Origin: CAKZQX01 sp034435975
GTDB taxonomy: Bacteria; Chloroflexota; Chloroflexia; Chloroflexales; Chloroflexaceae
Length of the DNA: 64,000 nt
Assembly (NCBI GenBank): GCA_034435975.1
Contig: DAOTWD010000145.1
Location: 186,001 to 250,000 of the forward strand
Direction: 5' to 3'
The position numbers were made by a program, and so were the translations under genes. The stretch's first letter is position 1; each line of letters opens with the position of its first letter. Shown here one piece after another: positions 25,980 through 34,588 of the stretch. The notes under the pieces were generated by a model. It made no database searches and was not told the DNA's origin. It saw only the letters and a program-made list of their open reading frames with translations.

Positions 25980-26363
25980 GTGCCCTTTACGGTGATGATT
26001 GTTGAGGACGATCCATCGACACGGCGCCTCTATCGATTTTTGCTTGCCAACAGTGGGTATATAGTTATTGAGGCTGAGGATGGAAGGTCGGCCCTTGAAC
26101 ATTTTTCGCGGCAACCATGTGACATCATCATTACCGATTTGAACATGCCCCGTATGGATGGGTTGGATCTGGTACGTGCCATACGTGCCCAATCAACAGA
26201 GGTATACATTATTATGGTGACGGCTTTTGGTACATTGGATGTGGAGAAAGAGGCGTTCAAAGTCGGCATCAATGAGTATTTCACCAAGCCGTTTGACTTC
26301 GATGAGATTGTACGGAGTATCAAGCTGCTTTTTGAACGACGGAGTAGTGCTACACCAGGCTAA
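25980..26363 (+). CDS. Response regulator, receiver only
   Basis: 127 residues from GTG 25980, chosen because AGGAG lies 7 bases upstream and the receiver starts at once; the open frame extends further upstream without sense. The pocket is VEDD, the phosphoacceptor Asp53 (IIITDLNMPRMDG), the switch Thr in IMVTAFGT and the Lys in YFTKPFDFDE. It resembles NtrC/Ssp-type receivers (TAFGT). It follows the STAS gene in the same direction and may connect the CheA relay or another kinase to the partner switch. Confidence 0.88.
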   Translation: MPFTVMIVEDDPSTRRLYRFLLANSGYIVIEAEDGRSALEHFSRQPCDIIITDLNMPRMDGLDLVRAIRAQSTEVYIIMVTAFGTLDVEKEAFKVGINEYFTKPFDFDEIVRSIKLLFERRSSATPG

Positions 26364-26705
26364 CCTGGTTCGTTAGCAGGGAATTTTATATCATCGGTCA
26401 TTGGAAGGTGGTACTGGTTGCACTCAATGCCGTTGCGGTGTTGAGTGTTGTGGGTTCCTCTCTTATATTCGTTCCCCTGATTTCTATACTACAGGTTGTC
26501 GTCTCATCAATATCCCAGGTATGTATCTGGTTTATTGTTTTGCATCGCTGCTGCATAATCTTTCCGTTGCGCATAGAATTGCAGAAACTGCTACAATATA
26601 TTTTAAGATCTTCTTTACGAACGCAAACGAATCCGACTCTTTTGTGCACAGCGCCAGACTGACCTGGCTCTCTATGCCAGATCAGTGGGCAATGAGGAAT
26701 CCACT
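26364..26705. other. Intergenic region, no supported gene
   Basis: A hydrophobic 84-codon frame (26408-26662) can be drawn here but starts with GTG, lacks a well-placed ribosome site and has no recognised domain. I treat it as chance. AT-rich stretches around 26580-26620 could hold a promoter for the HD-GYP gene. Confidence 0.4.
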
Positions 26706-28235
26706 ATGCAAAATGACACCTTGAGTCGTCCACCGGTACAATCACCTGCGAGAATCCTCGTGGTCGAAGATACTGCTGATGTGCGGGATCTCTGTACACG
26801 ACTGCTCCGCTACAATGGCTATACCGTATCAATGGCTGAGAATGGGCGGGTTGCACTCAATATGCTCCGTCAAGAGGATTATGATCTGGTGCTCACGGAT
26901 TTGCATATGCCAGAAATGAATGGTATGGAGTTGCTACAATCGTTGCACCAGCACCAGATCGATGTTGACAAACTGGTGTTCACCGCGTTTGCTGAGGTTG
27001 AAACAGCTAAACAGGCGCTCAAGTTAGGCGCGTTTGACTATTTGACCAAGCCAGTGGACGCCAATGACCTGGAACGCACCGTGCATACGTGTCTCGCAAT
27101 GCGTCGCATTCGCCAGGAAAAAGAGCGGTTGTCGGAACTGGTAGTGATGTATCAATTCAGCCAGGCGATTGCGCACTCACTGGATATCGAAACACAGGCA
27201 GCACACATTGTTGAGTTTCTATGGCAACGATTTGCACCAGAAGCGCTCTCGCTCTCGTTGTTCTATCCGGTAGATAAACAGGTACGTCTGCTGATCTACA
27301 AGACCCGCCAGAATATACCACCCCGCCGATACACACTTGCGCTCAATCTCGATGGGAATTTATACGCTCTGGCGCAGGCCCATATGCAGTTGATTGGCCA
27401 TGAAATTGAGATCAATCAGCAGCTACCAACCATCAGCACGGTGCTACATTCACAGGATCGTCCGGTTGGATTTTTACACCTTATGCGCGCAGCACACCAG
27501 CCAGCTTTTGATGCCAATGAACAGAAGTTGCTCGGCGTGTTTGCGTCGCAAATTGCGGCTTCGCTGGATAATGCGCGCCTGTATCAGCAACTACGGCTCC
27601 AAAATCTGGAGACCATCGCGGCGTTGGCAGCAGCTATTGACGCCCGTGATCCATACACCCTCGGTCATTCCGAGCAAGTAACGCAGTACGCAGTCCGCCT
27701 GGCAGAAACGCTCGGCCTGTCGGCGGCCCAGATCGAACTGATCCGCTATGCTGGACTATTGCATGACATTGGCAAGATTGGCATTCGCGATCATATTTTG
27801 CTCAAATCCACGCACCTTTCCGCTGAAGAATTCGAGAGCATGCGGCAGCATCCGCTGATCGGTGCCAATATTATTCGCAATATACGCGCCTTGCGGCCAG
27901 TGTTGCCAATTATCGAGGGCCATCACGAGCAGGTGAATGGCCATGGCTATCCCCACGGCCTAACCGGTGCCCAGATCTCGATCGAGACACGCATCCTGGC
28001 GATTGCCGATGCCTTTGATGCCATGACATCACATCGTGCCTATCGCGCCGCGATGGAGACGGAAGAAGCCCTGGCGATCTTGCAGCGCGGCAAGGGCCAG
28101 AAGTGGGATGGGCATCTGGTAGATGCATTTGTGGCCATGATTCGGGCTGAGGGTGATCAACTGCGTACAAAAACAGGGGAGTACCTGGTTCAGGATATGC
28201 TTATGCAACCCGATAAATGCGCCGTAGCGAGATAA
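26706..28235 (+). CDS. REC-GAF-HD-GYP response regulator, c-di-GMP phosphodiesterase
   Basis: 509 residues from ATG 26706 (GAGG upstream). Receiver at 15-135 with Asp65 (LVLTDLHMPEMNG). A GAF-like domain covers about 150-300, ending in IAASLDNARLYQQL. The HD-GYP domain covers about 305-500: HS..V, LLHDIGKIGI, EGHHEQVNGHGYPHGL and ADAFDAMTSHRAYR. The HD and GYP signature residues are present, so c-di-GMP hydrolysis is likely. It ends the signalling block and would connect it to c-di-GMP-controlled surface attachment or movement. Convergent with gyrA. Confidence 0.93.
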   Translation: MQNDTLSRPPVQSPARILVVEDTADVRDLCTRLLRYNGYTVSMAENGRVALNMLRQEDYDLVLTDLHMPEMNGMELLQSLHQHQIDVDKLVFTAFAEVETAKQALKLGAFDYLTKPVDANDLERTVHTCLAMRRIRQEKERLSELVVMYQFSQAIAHSLDIETQAAHIVEFLWQRFAPEALSLSLFYPVDKQVRLLIYKTRQNIPPRRYTLALNLDGNLYALAQAHMQLIGHEIEINQQLPTISTVLHSQDRPVGFLHLMRAAHQPAFDANEQKLLGVFASQIAASLDNARLYQQLRLQNLETIAALAAAIDARDPYTLGHSEQVTQYAVRLAETLGLSAAQIELIRYAGLLHDIGKIGIRDHILLKSTHLSAEEFESMRQHPLIGANIIRNIRALRPVLPIIEGHHEQVNGHGYPHGLTGAQISIETRILAIADAFDAMTSHRAYRAAMETEEALAILQRGKGQKWDGHLVDAFVAMIRAEGDQLRTKTGEYLVQDMLMQPDKCAVAR

Positions 28236-28443
28236 GTTTGAAAACCTGGTGTGCCGCATACGATATCCACATCCACTCCTCGTCCGTGCCTCTGCCTTAG
28301 AGATGTATGTAGGTTGCCGGATCGTTACTGACTGGATTGAGGTAGTGGGTTCACCTGGGAGCGAAGGCATCCTGACCTCATAGCGTAGCAAAGGTAAGAC
28401 GCCCTTGCTCCCGGTACCAGTTCACGCCAGAATGTAACTCGAT

Positions 28444-30927
28444 CTACAATGCACCATTGGGATTGATGATGACCTGTGTCTGATCATCAGCGGCATGACC
28501 ATCCTCCACCATCTCGTCGGAGGAAAGCGCTGCCACTTGATCACCACTATCCAGACTCATCACCGTCACCCCTTGCGTGGCACGACCCATGCGTGAGATA
28601 CCTGCTGCAAGCTGGCGCATTACAATGCCACTGGCGGTAATGAACGTCAACAGCGAGGTATCGGTGACAATACGTGCCGCCGCTACCTCATCATTAGGGC
28701 GCAGACGGATCGTAATCACCCCACCGGTAGCCCGCCCTTTGACCGGATATTCTTGCAGGGCAGTCCGTTTGCCGAAGCCACGTGCCGTAATCACCAGCAA
28801 GTCCGCATCATTGCTTGCCAGACCCATCCAGACCACCCGGTCGCCGGGACTCAAGCTAATACCGATCACACCACGAGCAGGACGACCCATCGGGCGGACA
28901 TCGTCCTGCTTAAAGCGAATCGTCTGTCCACGTGCGGTGGTCATCAGAATATCTTCGTGGCCCTGGCTCATACACACCCAACCCAGCACATCGCCCTCAT
29001 CAAGACCAATTGCAATCAAGCCGTTGGAGCGCACCTGGCTGTATTCGTTCAGCAGCGTACGCTTGATCTGCCCCCGCACTGTTGCCATAACCAGATACTC
29101 ACCATCATCAAAATTGGGAACGGCCAGCATTGATGTTACCTGTTCACCTGCTTCCAGCGAGATCAGATTGATCAGTGGCAATCCACGTGCCGTTCGCCCG
29201 GCATCTGGCACCTCATGGGCCTTAAGTTGGTACACCTTGCCCCGGTCGGTAAAGAAGAGCAGATCATCCAGGGTACCGCAGGTTAGAATATGACGGACAA
29301 CATCCTGCTCGCGGGTCACCATCCCTTTAATGCCCCGCCCGCCACGGCGCTGAGTACGATAGGTGTCACCCGGTTGCCGCTTGATATACCCACGATCAGT
29401 CAGCGTAATCAGCACGCGCACATCAGGAATGAGATCTTCATCACTTACTTCACCATTTACATCGGGAATAATGCGGGTACGGCGTTCATCGCCATATTTT
29501 TCTTTAATACGGCGCAGATCCTCCTGAATCAGGTGCAGGATCTTGTGGGGATTCGCCAGCACATCTTCCATCTGGGCGATCATCTGGATCACCTCACGAT
29601 ACTCTTCCTCGATCTTCTTGCGTTCGAGTGCAGCCAGACGGCGCAGTTGCATATCCAGAATTGCCTGGGCCTGGATCTCGGTGAGCGTGAAGTTGCGGAT
29701 CAAGTTGTTACGCGCACTCTCCACCGTGCGCGACTCGCGGATGGTGCGGATAATCTCATCGAGATTGTCGAGCGCAATTTTTAAGCCTTCCAGAATATGT
29801 GCCCGTGCCCGCGCCTTTTCGAGATCAAACTCGGTGCGCCGCCGAATAACTTCCTGGCGGTGGGTAACATACTCGCCAAGTGCCCGCTTGAGGGTCAAGA
29901 CCCGTGGCTGCTTGCCGCCTTCGGTCAGCGCCAGCATATTGACCCCAAACGTGGTCTGCATCTGCGTATGCTTATAGAGCGCATTGAGAACCTTTTTGGG
30001 TTGTGCATCCTGCTTGAGCAACACAACCAGGCGCATGCCCGTGCGATCCGACTGATCCTGAACGTCACGAATACCCTCGATCTTGCGCTCTCTGGCCATC
30101 TCGGCAATACGTTCATGCAACCGGGCTTTGTTGACCTGATAGGGCAACTCAGTGATAACGATGTTCAAGGCCGAGCGTGTCCCTTCTTCGATATGCGCTT
30201 TGGCCCGCAAGGTGATATGGCCTTTGCCGGTACTATAGGCATTCATAATACCGTCAGTACCAAGAATGCTCCCGGCTGTAGGAAAATCCGGCCCAGGCAT
30301 AATTTTAATCAAATCATCGACGGTGGCTTCGGGATTGTCGATCAAATAGATCAACGCATCACACAACTCGCGGAGATTATGCGGCGGAATATTGGTCGCC
30401 ATACCAACTGCAATACCCGATGCGCCGTTGAGCAGCATGTTGGGAAGCAAGGCTGGCAGTATTTCTGGCTCTTGATGTTCACCATCGAAATTAGACCGAA
30501 AATCAACCGTATTTTTGTCAATATCCGAGAGAAGTTCCTCGGCAATCTCGGTGAGTCGCGCCTCCGTATACCGATAGGCCGCCGGCGGATCACCGTCGAT
30601 CGAGCCAAAGTTGCCCTGCCCATCAACCAGCGTATAGCGCAGGTTCCAGGGCTGGGCCATACGCACCAGCGCATCATAGACGGCCATATCACCATGGGGA
30701 TGATATTTCTTGAGTACCTCGCCCACAATACCCGCACACTTGGAATAACGCTGGTCGTGGCGCAGCCCCTCACGCAACATCGCATAGAGAATGCGCCGCT
30801 GCACAGGTTTCAGGCCGTCACGAACATCGGGTAGCGCTCGAGCGACAATCACGCTCATAGCATAGTCAAGATACGAGTCGCGCATCTCACTCGTAATGTT
30901 CACCGGACGGACAATCCCTATTTCCAT
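28444..30927 (-). CDS. gyrA: DNA gyrase subunit A
   Basis: 827 residues from ATG 30927, where AGGGAG sits 8 bases upstream; the GTG six bases earlier would overlap that site. The catalytic Tyr120 is in AAYRYTEARL. The GyrA box QRRGGRGIKG (near residue 525) distinguishes it from topoisomerase IV. The C-terminal half has the repeated beta-pinwheel blades. In the quinolone-binding segment the residue equivalent to E. coli Ser83 is Met81 (HPHGDMAVYD), while the Asp87 equivalent (Asp85) is kept. Gyrase introduces negative supercoils. The gene stands alone. Confidence 0.97.
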   Translation of the reverse strand: MEIGIVRPVNITSEMRDSYLDYAMSVIVARALPDVRDGLKPVQRRILYAMLREGLRHDQRYSKCAGIVGEVLKKYHPHGDMAVYDALVRMAQPWNLRYTLVDGQGNFGSIDGDPPAAYRYTEARLTEIAEELLSDIDKNTVDFRSNFDGEHQEPEILPALLPNMLLNGASGIAVGMATNIPPHNLRELCDALIYLIDNPEATVDDLIKIMPGPDFPTAGSILGTDGIMNAYSTGKGHITLRAKAHIEEGTRSALNIVITELPYQVNKARLHERIAEMARERKIEGIRDVQDQSDRTGMRLVVLLKQDAQPKKVLNALYKHTQMQTTFGVNMLALTEGGKQPRVLTLKRALGEYVTHRQEVIRRRTEFDLEKARARAHILEGLKIALDNLDEIIRTIRESRTVESARNNLIRNFTLTEIQAQAILDMQLRRLAALERKKIEEEYREVIQMIAQMEDVLANPHKILHLIQEDLRRIKEKYGDERRTRIIPDVNGEVSDEDLIPDVRVLITLTDRGYIKRQPGDTYRTQRRGGRGIKGMVTREQDVVRHILTCGTLDDLLFFTDRGKVYQLKAHEVPDAGRTARGLPLINLISLEAGEQVTSMLAVPNFDDGEYLVMATVRGQIKRTLLNEYSQVRSNGLIAIGLDEGDVLGWVCMSQGHEDILMTTARGQTIRFKQDDVRPMGRPARGVIGISLSPGDRVVWMGLASNDADLLVITARGFGKRTALQEYPVKGRATGGVITIRLRPNDEVAAARIVTDTSLLTFITASGIVMRQLAAGISRMGRATQGVTVMSLDSGDQVAALSSDEMVEDGHAADDQTQVIINPNGAL

Positions 30928-31206
30928 AACCACTCTCCCTGCATCGGCTGGTCAATAGCGTCAAAGCAACAGGAAAGGGGAACCGGGCATGAGTCGTTGG
31001 ACTACGCGGCGGAACCCCTTCGTTTCACTGGATTGATTATACGATTTATGGCATATTATACACCAGAATCGCGGTTTTGTCCACTAAAGGGCGAACGCGT
31101 GTTTGTCGTAGGGTAAATAACTTGATACATTCTCATATCTATTTCCATAATGTAAGTAACAGTCATGTTCAGCTTGTTTTTCATTAATTCAGGATATAAA
31201 CCTCGA
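30928..31206. other. gyrA upstream region
   Basis: Gap between the gyrA start and the 3' end of msrQ, both on the minus strand. The part nearest msrQ is AT-rich (31040-31200) and is the likely gyrA promoter region, though no strict consensus pair was found. An imperfect AAGGGG/CCCCTT inverted repeat spans about 30974-31020. Confidence 0.35.
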
Positions 31207-31881
31207 TCACTCGTCAGCAATCGGCGGTTGCACACTCAGCCTTTTGTCTACGACCCGATACCCCCGCCAATGCTGCACCACCCGACGCACTGGCGGCAGG
31301 CGTAGCACCAGCAGCACGCCGATCACTCCGCCATACACCAATGGCTCGCGGATGTCGGACTTAACGGCCCACAGATAATGCAGCACAGCCAGCAACGTGG
31401 CCCCATAAACAATGCGATGCAGCCGCTTCCAGTTTTTGCCCAGACGCCGCATCCATCCCTGCGTGGAGGTAACCGCCAGGGGCACAAGCAACACAAAGGC
31501 CGCCAGTCCCACCAGGATGTATCGTTTCTCCGCGATTTCCTGGCCGATCAGCATCGTATCAAACCCATAATCCAGACCAACGAAGATCAAGAAATGCAAA
31601 CCGGCATACAGAAAAGCGTATAAGCCCAGCGGGCGCCGCAATACGAGTACCCGTTTGAAGCCAGAGAGGATATTCAGTGGTGTACAGGTCAGTGAAAGCA
31701 CCAGCAAGATCAGGGCAGACTTTCCCGTGCGGAAGGTTAGTTCCTGGATCGGGTTGACGCCCAGTTGATTATAGGCATATTGCCAGCCCAGCCAGCCCAG
31801 CGATAGCAGCACCGCTCCGTGTGTCAGCAGCGTCAACCAGCGCCGTTGTAGATAGAGCCGCCAATCAGCCAGTCTGTTCAT
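31207..31881 (-). CDS. msrQ: MsrPQ heme-binding membrane subunit
   Basis: 224 residues with about six transmembrane helices and conserved histidines in YAGLHFLIF, RLHRIVYGATLLAVLHYLW and related positions, as in the ferric-reductase-like MsrQ/YedZ family. It passes electrons through heme b to MsrP for repair of oxidised methionine in exported proteins. Its ATG overlaps the msrP stop by one base (TGATG), so translation is coupled. The length is normal. Confidence 0.95.
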   Translation of the reverse strand: MNRLADWRLYLQRRWLTLLTHGAVLLSLGWLGWQYAYNQLGVNPIQELTFRTGKSALILLVLSLTCTPLNILSGFKRVLVLRRPLGLYAFLYAGLHFLIFVGLDYGFDTMLIGQEIAEKRYILVGLAAFVLLVPLAVTSTQGWMRRLGKNWKRLHRIVYGATLLAVLHYLWAVKSDIREPLVYGGVIGVLLVLRLPPVRRVVQHWRGYRVVDKRLSVQPPIADE

Positions 31882-32831
31882 CAGTAAAACTGCCTCAGAT
31901 CCATACCCGCATAGAGTTCAGCAACCTGCTCGGCATACCCGTTGAACGGCAATGTTGGGCGGCGACCGGTCTCACCAATGCGGCGCTCGGTTGACTGTGA
32001 CCAGCGTGGGTGGGATACATCCGGATTCACATTGGCATAAAACCCATATTCTTGCGGGGCTGCCAGCATCCACAGCGAGGTGGGCATAGTCTCAACCAGA
32101 TCGATGCGTACAATCGACTTAATGCTTTTGAAGCCATATTTCCATGGCACGACCAGGCGCACCGGTGCGCCATTCTGTGGAGTCAGCGCCTTGCCATAGA
32201 TGCCGGTTGCCAGCAACGTCAGGTCGTGCATCGCTTCATCCAGACGCAATCCCTCGATATACGGCCAGTTGTACCACTGGTTGTTCTGCCCTGGCATTTG
32301 CTGCGGATCATAGATCGTTTCCATACGTACATATTGAGCGCTGGCCACTGGCTCCACCTCTTTCAGCAGTGCAGCCAGTGGAAACCCGACCCAGGGAATC
32401 ACCATCGACCAGCCCTCGACACAGCGCAGGCGGTAGATGCGCTCTTCGCTACCAAACCGGCGCTGCAAGTCGCCAACATCAAACGTCTGGGGATGGCGCA
32501 CCAGTCCACCTACCTCAACTTCCCAGGGTGAGGTGCGGAAATCGCGGGCTAAACGGGCAACGGCTTCTTTGTCAGTTGAAAATTCGTAGTAGTTGTTATA
32601 ATTCGTGATCGCCGCATAGGATGTCAGCGCATCACCTGATTCATCGGTATCAGTACTTACCTGCAAGTCGTCGGGAATAGCGGTGGTTGGCTCAGTCCCC
32701 GCGCATGCGCCGAGCAGCAACGAACCGGCCGCCAGCGCCCCCACACTGCGCATAAACGCACGCCGCGAGAGATAGATATGCTCAGGTGTGATCTCAGAAG
32801 ATGGAATCTTGCTCATAGCTTTCTTTTTCAT
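31881..32831 (-). CDS. msrP: MsrPQ molybdopterin catalytic subunit
   Basis: About 316 residues if the start is ATG 32831 (MKKKAMSK); ATG 32816 is the alternative and neither has a strong ribosome site. The N-terminus combines a Tat motif (SRRAFMRSV) with a lipobox-like LLGAC, so it may be exported folded and lipid-anchored, an uncommon combination for MsrP. The molybdenum-ligand Cys is in YRLRCVEGWSMVIPW. It reduces methionine sulfoxide in exported proteins using electrons from MsrQ, encoded directly downstream. Confidence 0.94.
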   Translation of the reverse strand: MKKKAMSKIPSSEITPEHIYLSRRAFMRSVGALAAGSLLLGACAGTEPTTAIPDDLQVSTDTDESGDALTSYAAITNYNNYYEFSTDKEAVARLARDFRTSPWEVEVGGLVRHPQTFDVGDLQRRFGSEERIYRLRCVEGWSMVIPWVGFPLAALLKEVEPVASAQYVRMETIYDPQQMPGQNNQWYNWPYIEGLRLDEAMHDLTLLATGIYGKALTPQNGAPVRLVVPWKYGFKSIKSIVRIDLVETMPTSLWMLAAPQEYGFYANVNPDVSHPRWSQSTERRIGETGRRPTLPFNGYAEQVAELYAGMDLRQFY

Positions 32832-33019
32832 GACCCATGATAGCGTTCTGGATAAGCGCATTGATCGCCTCACCTCTGTACTATCAGCATACTACCATCA
32901 GCGCCTGATGGCAACCACATAGCGCCATGTGCTACAATGAGATATGCATCCAGACGTGCAATTGCTACGTCTTATCTCAGAGCCATGCACACCAGGAAAG
33001 TTTCCCAAGGAGTTGTGAT

Positions 33020-33550
33020 ATGAGTTTTCTGGATCAGATTGGGAAGTCGATTTCGTACGGAGTTGATCGGGCTAAGTTTGAGGCCGATAAATTCCAGCGC
33101 ACGAATCGCCTGCAAAGCGAACTGAACGATATAAAGAAGCGCCTGGATAAAACACTGATCGATATGGGGCAACGAGCATATGACCTGCATCGTGCCGGGC
33201 AAATTAATGCCCCGACGATTGGCGAAATGGCGCAGACCGTTGATAAGCTGCGGTCAGAAGTGATCATCAAGGAAGAGGCTCTCAAGACGGTTCAAGCCGA
33301 AACCTACATAGAACCATCAGGAACGATTACCGCGCCAGCGCAACCAGTGCCGATTGTACAGGAAGGCCCGCCCGGCATCATGTCGCCCCCGGCACCACCA
33401 CCTGCACAGACGGTATCTGCACCACCACCCGCAGTACTGGCAGCACCTGCGCAGCCATCTCCGGCTACCAAGACCTGCCCGCAATGTCATTTTCAAATGC
33501 CGATGCGCGCCGTATTTTGCCCGAATTGTGGCTTTCGGATTGGGCGGTAA
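33020..33550 (+). CDS. Coiled-coil protein with C-terminal zinc ribbon
   Basis: 176 residues from ATG 33020 with AAGGAG upstream. Residues 15-95 are helical and coiled-coil-like (NRLQSELNDIKKRLDKTLIDMG...). A Pro/Ala linker follows (PPAPPPAQTVSAPPPA), and the end is a four-cysteine zinc ribbon, CPQCHFQMPMRAVFCPNCGF. It has no signal peptide and no membrane helix. I do not recognise a specific family beyond double-zinc-ribbon-like proteins. A TACAAT box at 32933-32938 may be its -10 region. The function is unknown; a scaffold or nucleic-acid contact is possible. Confidence 0.75.
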   Translation: MSFLDQIGKSISYGVDRAKFEADKFQRTNRLQSELNDIKKRLDKTLIDMGQRAYDLHRAGQINAPTIGEMAQTVDKLRSEVIIKEEALKTVQAETYIEPSGTITAPAQPVPIVQEGPPGIMSPPAPPPAQTVSAPPPAVLAAPAQPSPATKTCPQCHFQMPMRAVFCPNCGFRIGR

Positions 33551-33687
33551 TTCTGCCAATCACCGATGACGACATACCAGGTTCCTGGTACCGACGCTCC
33601 AGGTCGGCACCAGGAAGACAGTTCAGGGAAAGCATGTGCGTCGGCATCAACTGGCCGTAAGCGCTCACACCGTACATCCAATGGCCA

Positions 33688-34113
33688 TCACCGGCTCGAC
33701 ACCCGTGCAGGCAGCGCCAGGTTGTTGCGTGGATGGCTTGTCTTGCCCACCAGGTTCAAATTTTCCTGCGAAGAACGGGCCGTTTGCACCTCATCGAAGC
33801 TGATGTTCAGACTCGTGATAGTTGTCACAACGGCGGCAGAGATGCCGGTAATAGCAACCTGACCCCCCGGCAAACGCAAAGCCTCGGCAGTCTGGATCAG
33901 CACCCGTGCCACAGCCGTATCTACGACTGCAACACCAGCACTATCAATACCTGTGTATAACACCATACCATGGCGGCGGGGCACTGTTGAGCTACGAATG
34001 CGTCGATGTAGTGGAAGTTGTCCGCTATATACACGACAAACATGATGCCTCCCTCGTCCAACGGTGTGCATCAGCCGCTCGCGTAGCGATAGTGGAGCGA
34101 GCCAACTGGACAC
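33688..34113 (-). pseudogene. Degenerate RsbR-type STAS gene
   Basis: The downstream part of this minus-strand frame reads VAVVDTAVARVLIQTAEALR, then LPGGQVAITGISAAVVTTIT and SLNISFDEVQT. This is the second half of a RsbR/RsbS-like STAS domain (VDT.VA..L, L.G..V.LTGI...). The first half is shortened and scrambled: only CRVYSGQLPLHRRIRSS remains where ..GVL.LPLIG.IDS.RA should stand, and a helix of roughly 25 residues is missing. No ribosome site or sensible start is present. It is probably the remnant of a larger PAS/GAF-STAS regulator. Confidence 0.55.
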
Positions 34114-34513
34114 GGGGGGTGAGCAGCGCGTATAGCGTGCCGCAGTTATCGCCCCTTGACAGTGACGCTACTCGCGAAGGAGTTGCTTCCATCTCACCGC
34201 CCAACAACTTATTCTAACCTACTTTCTTATACGAGTTACGCATCGACACCGGTATAACAAATGCGTGTAAGCATCATGCGCCGGAGTACTCGTGTCGACA
34301 TACGGATGGCACCGCGCTGCTTCTGTGTTGCTGAACACGTGCTACGCAGCGACCAGGAAGTGGATATAGTCCGGTTCGTCACACTTCGGCAGGTTCATAG
34401 GCTCAAGTATACACCATCACATAGTCAACTTTATCTTTCTTCTCGCTTTCGGCAGAGTGGTTTTGATGAACTGCTGATCCGTGGCATCCTCAGGCATTAC
34501 GTACCCTGGGAGG

Positions 34514-34541
34514 GTAGGGACACACGGCCGTGCGCCCCTAC
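34514..34541. repeat. 28-bp imperfect palindrome
   Basis: The sequence begins GTAGGGACACACGGCC and ends with its near complement GTGCGCCCCTAC; two pairs are G-T mismatches. It is a stand-alone intergenic inverted repeat near the 3' end of fumC, similar in style to GTAGGGGCGCA-type palindromes seen between genes in several bacterial groups. It could act as a terminator for the minus-strand fumC transcript or be a REP-like repeat. Confidence 0.45.
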
Positions 34542-34588
34542 TGGATGCACACAAGATGCCCCTGTACTTGATTGTGCCCACGATGGGG

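Noticed and set aside
26408..26662. Small hydrophobic protein between the receiver gene and the HD-GYP gene
   Set aside because: GTG start, no spaced Shine-Dalgarno, no family pattern. AT-rich DNA often gives hydrophobic frames by chance.
29797..30834. 345-codon plus-strand frame opposite gyrA
   Set aside because: It is the shadow of gyrA; no ribosome site or domain.
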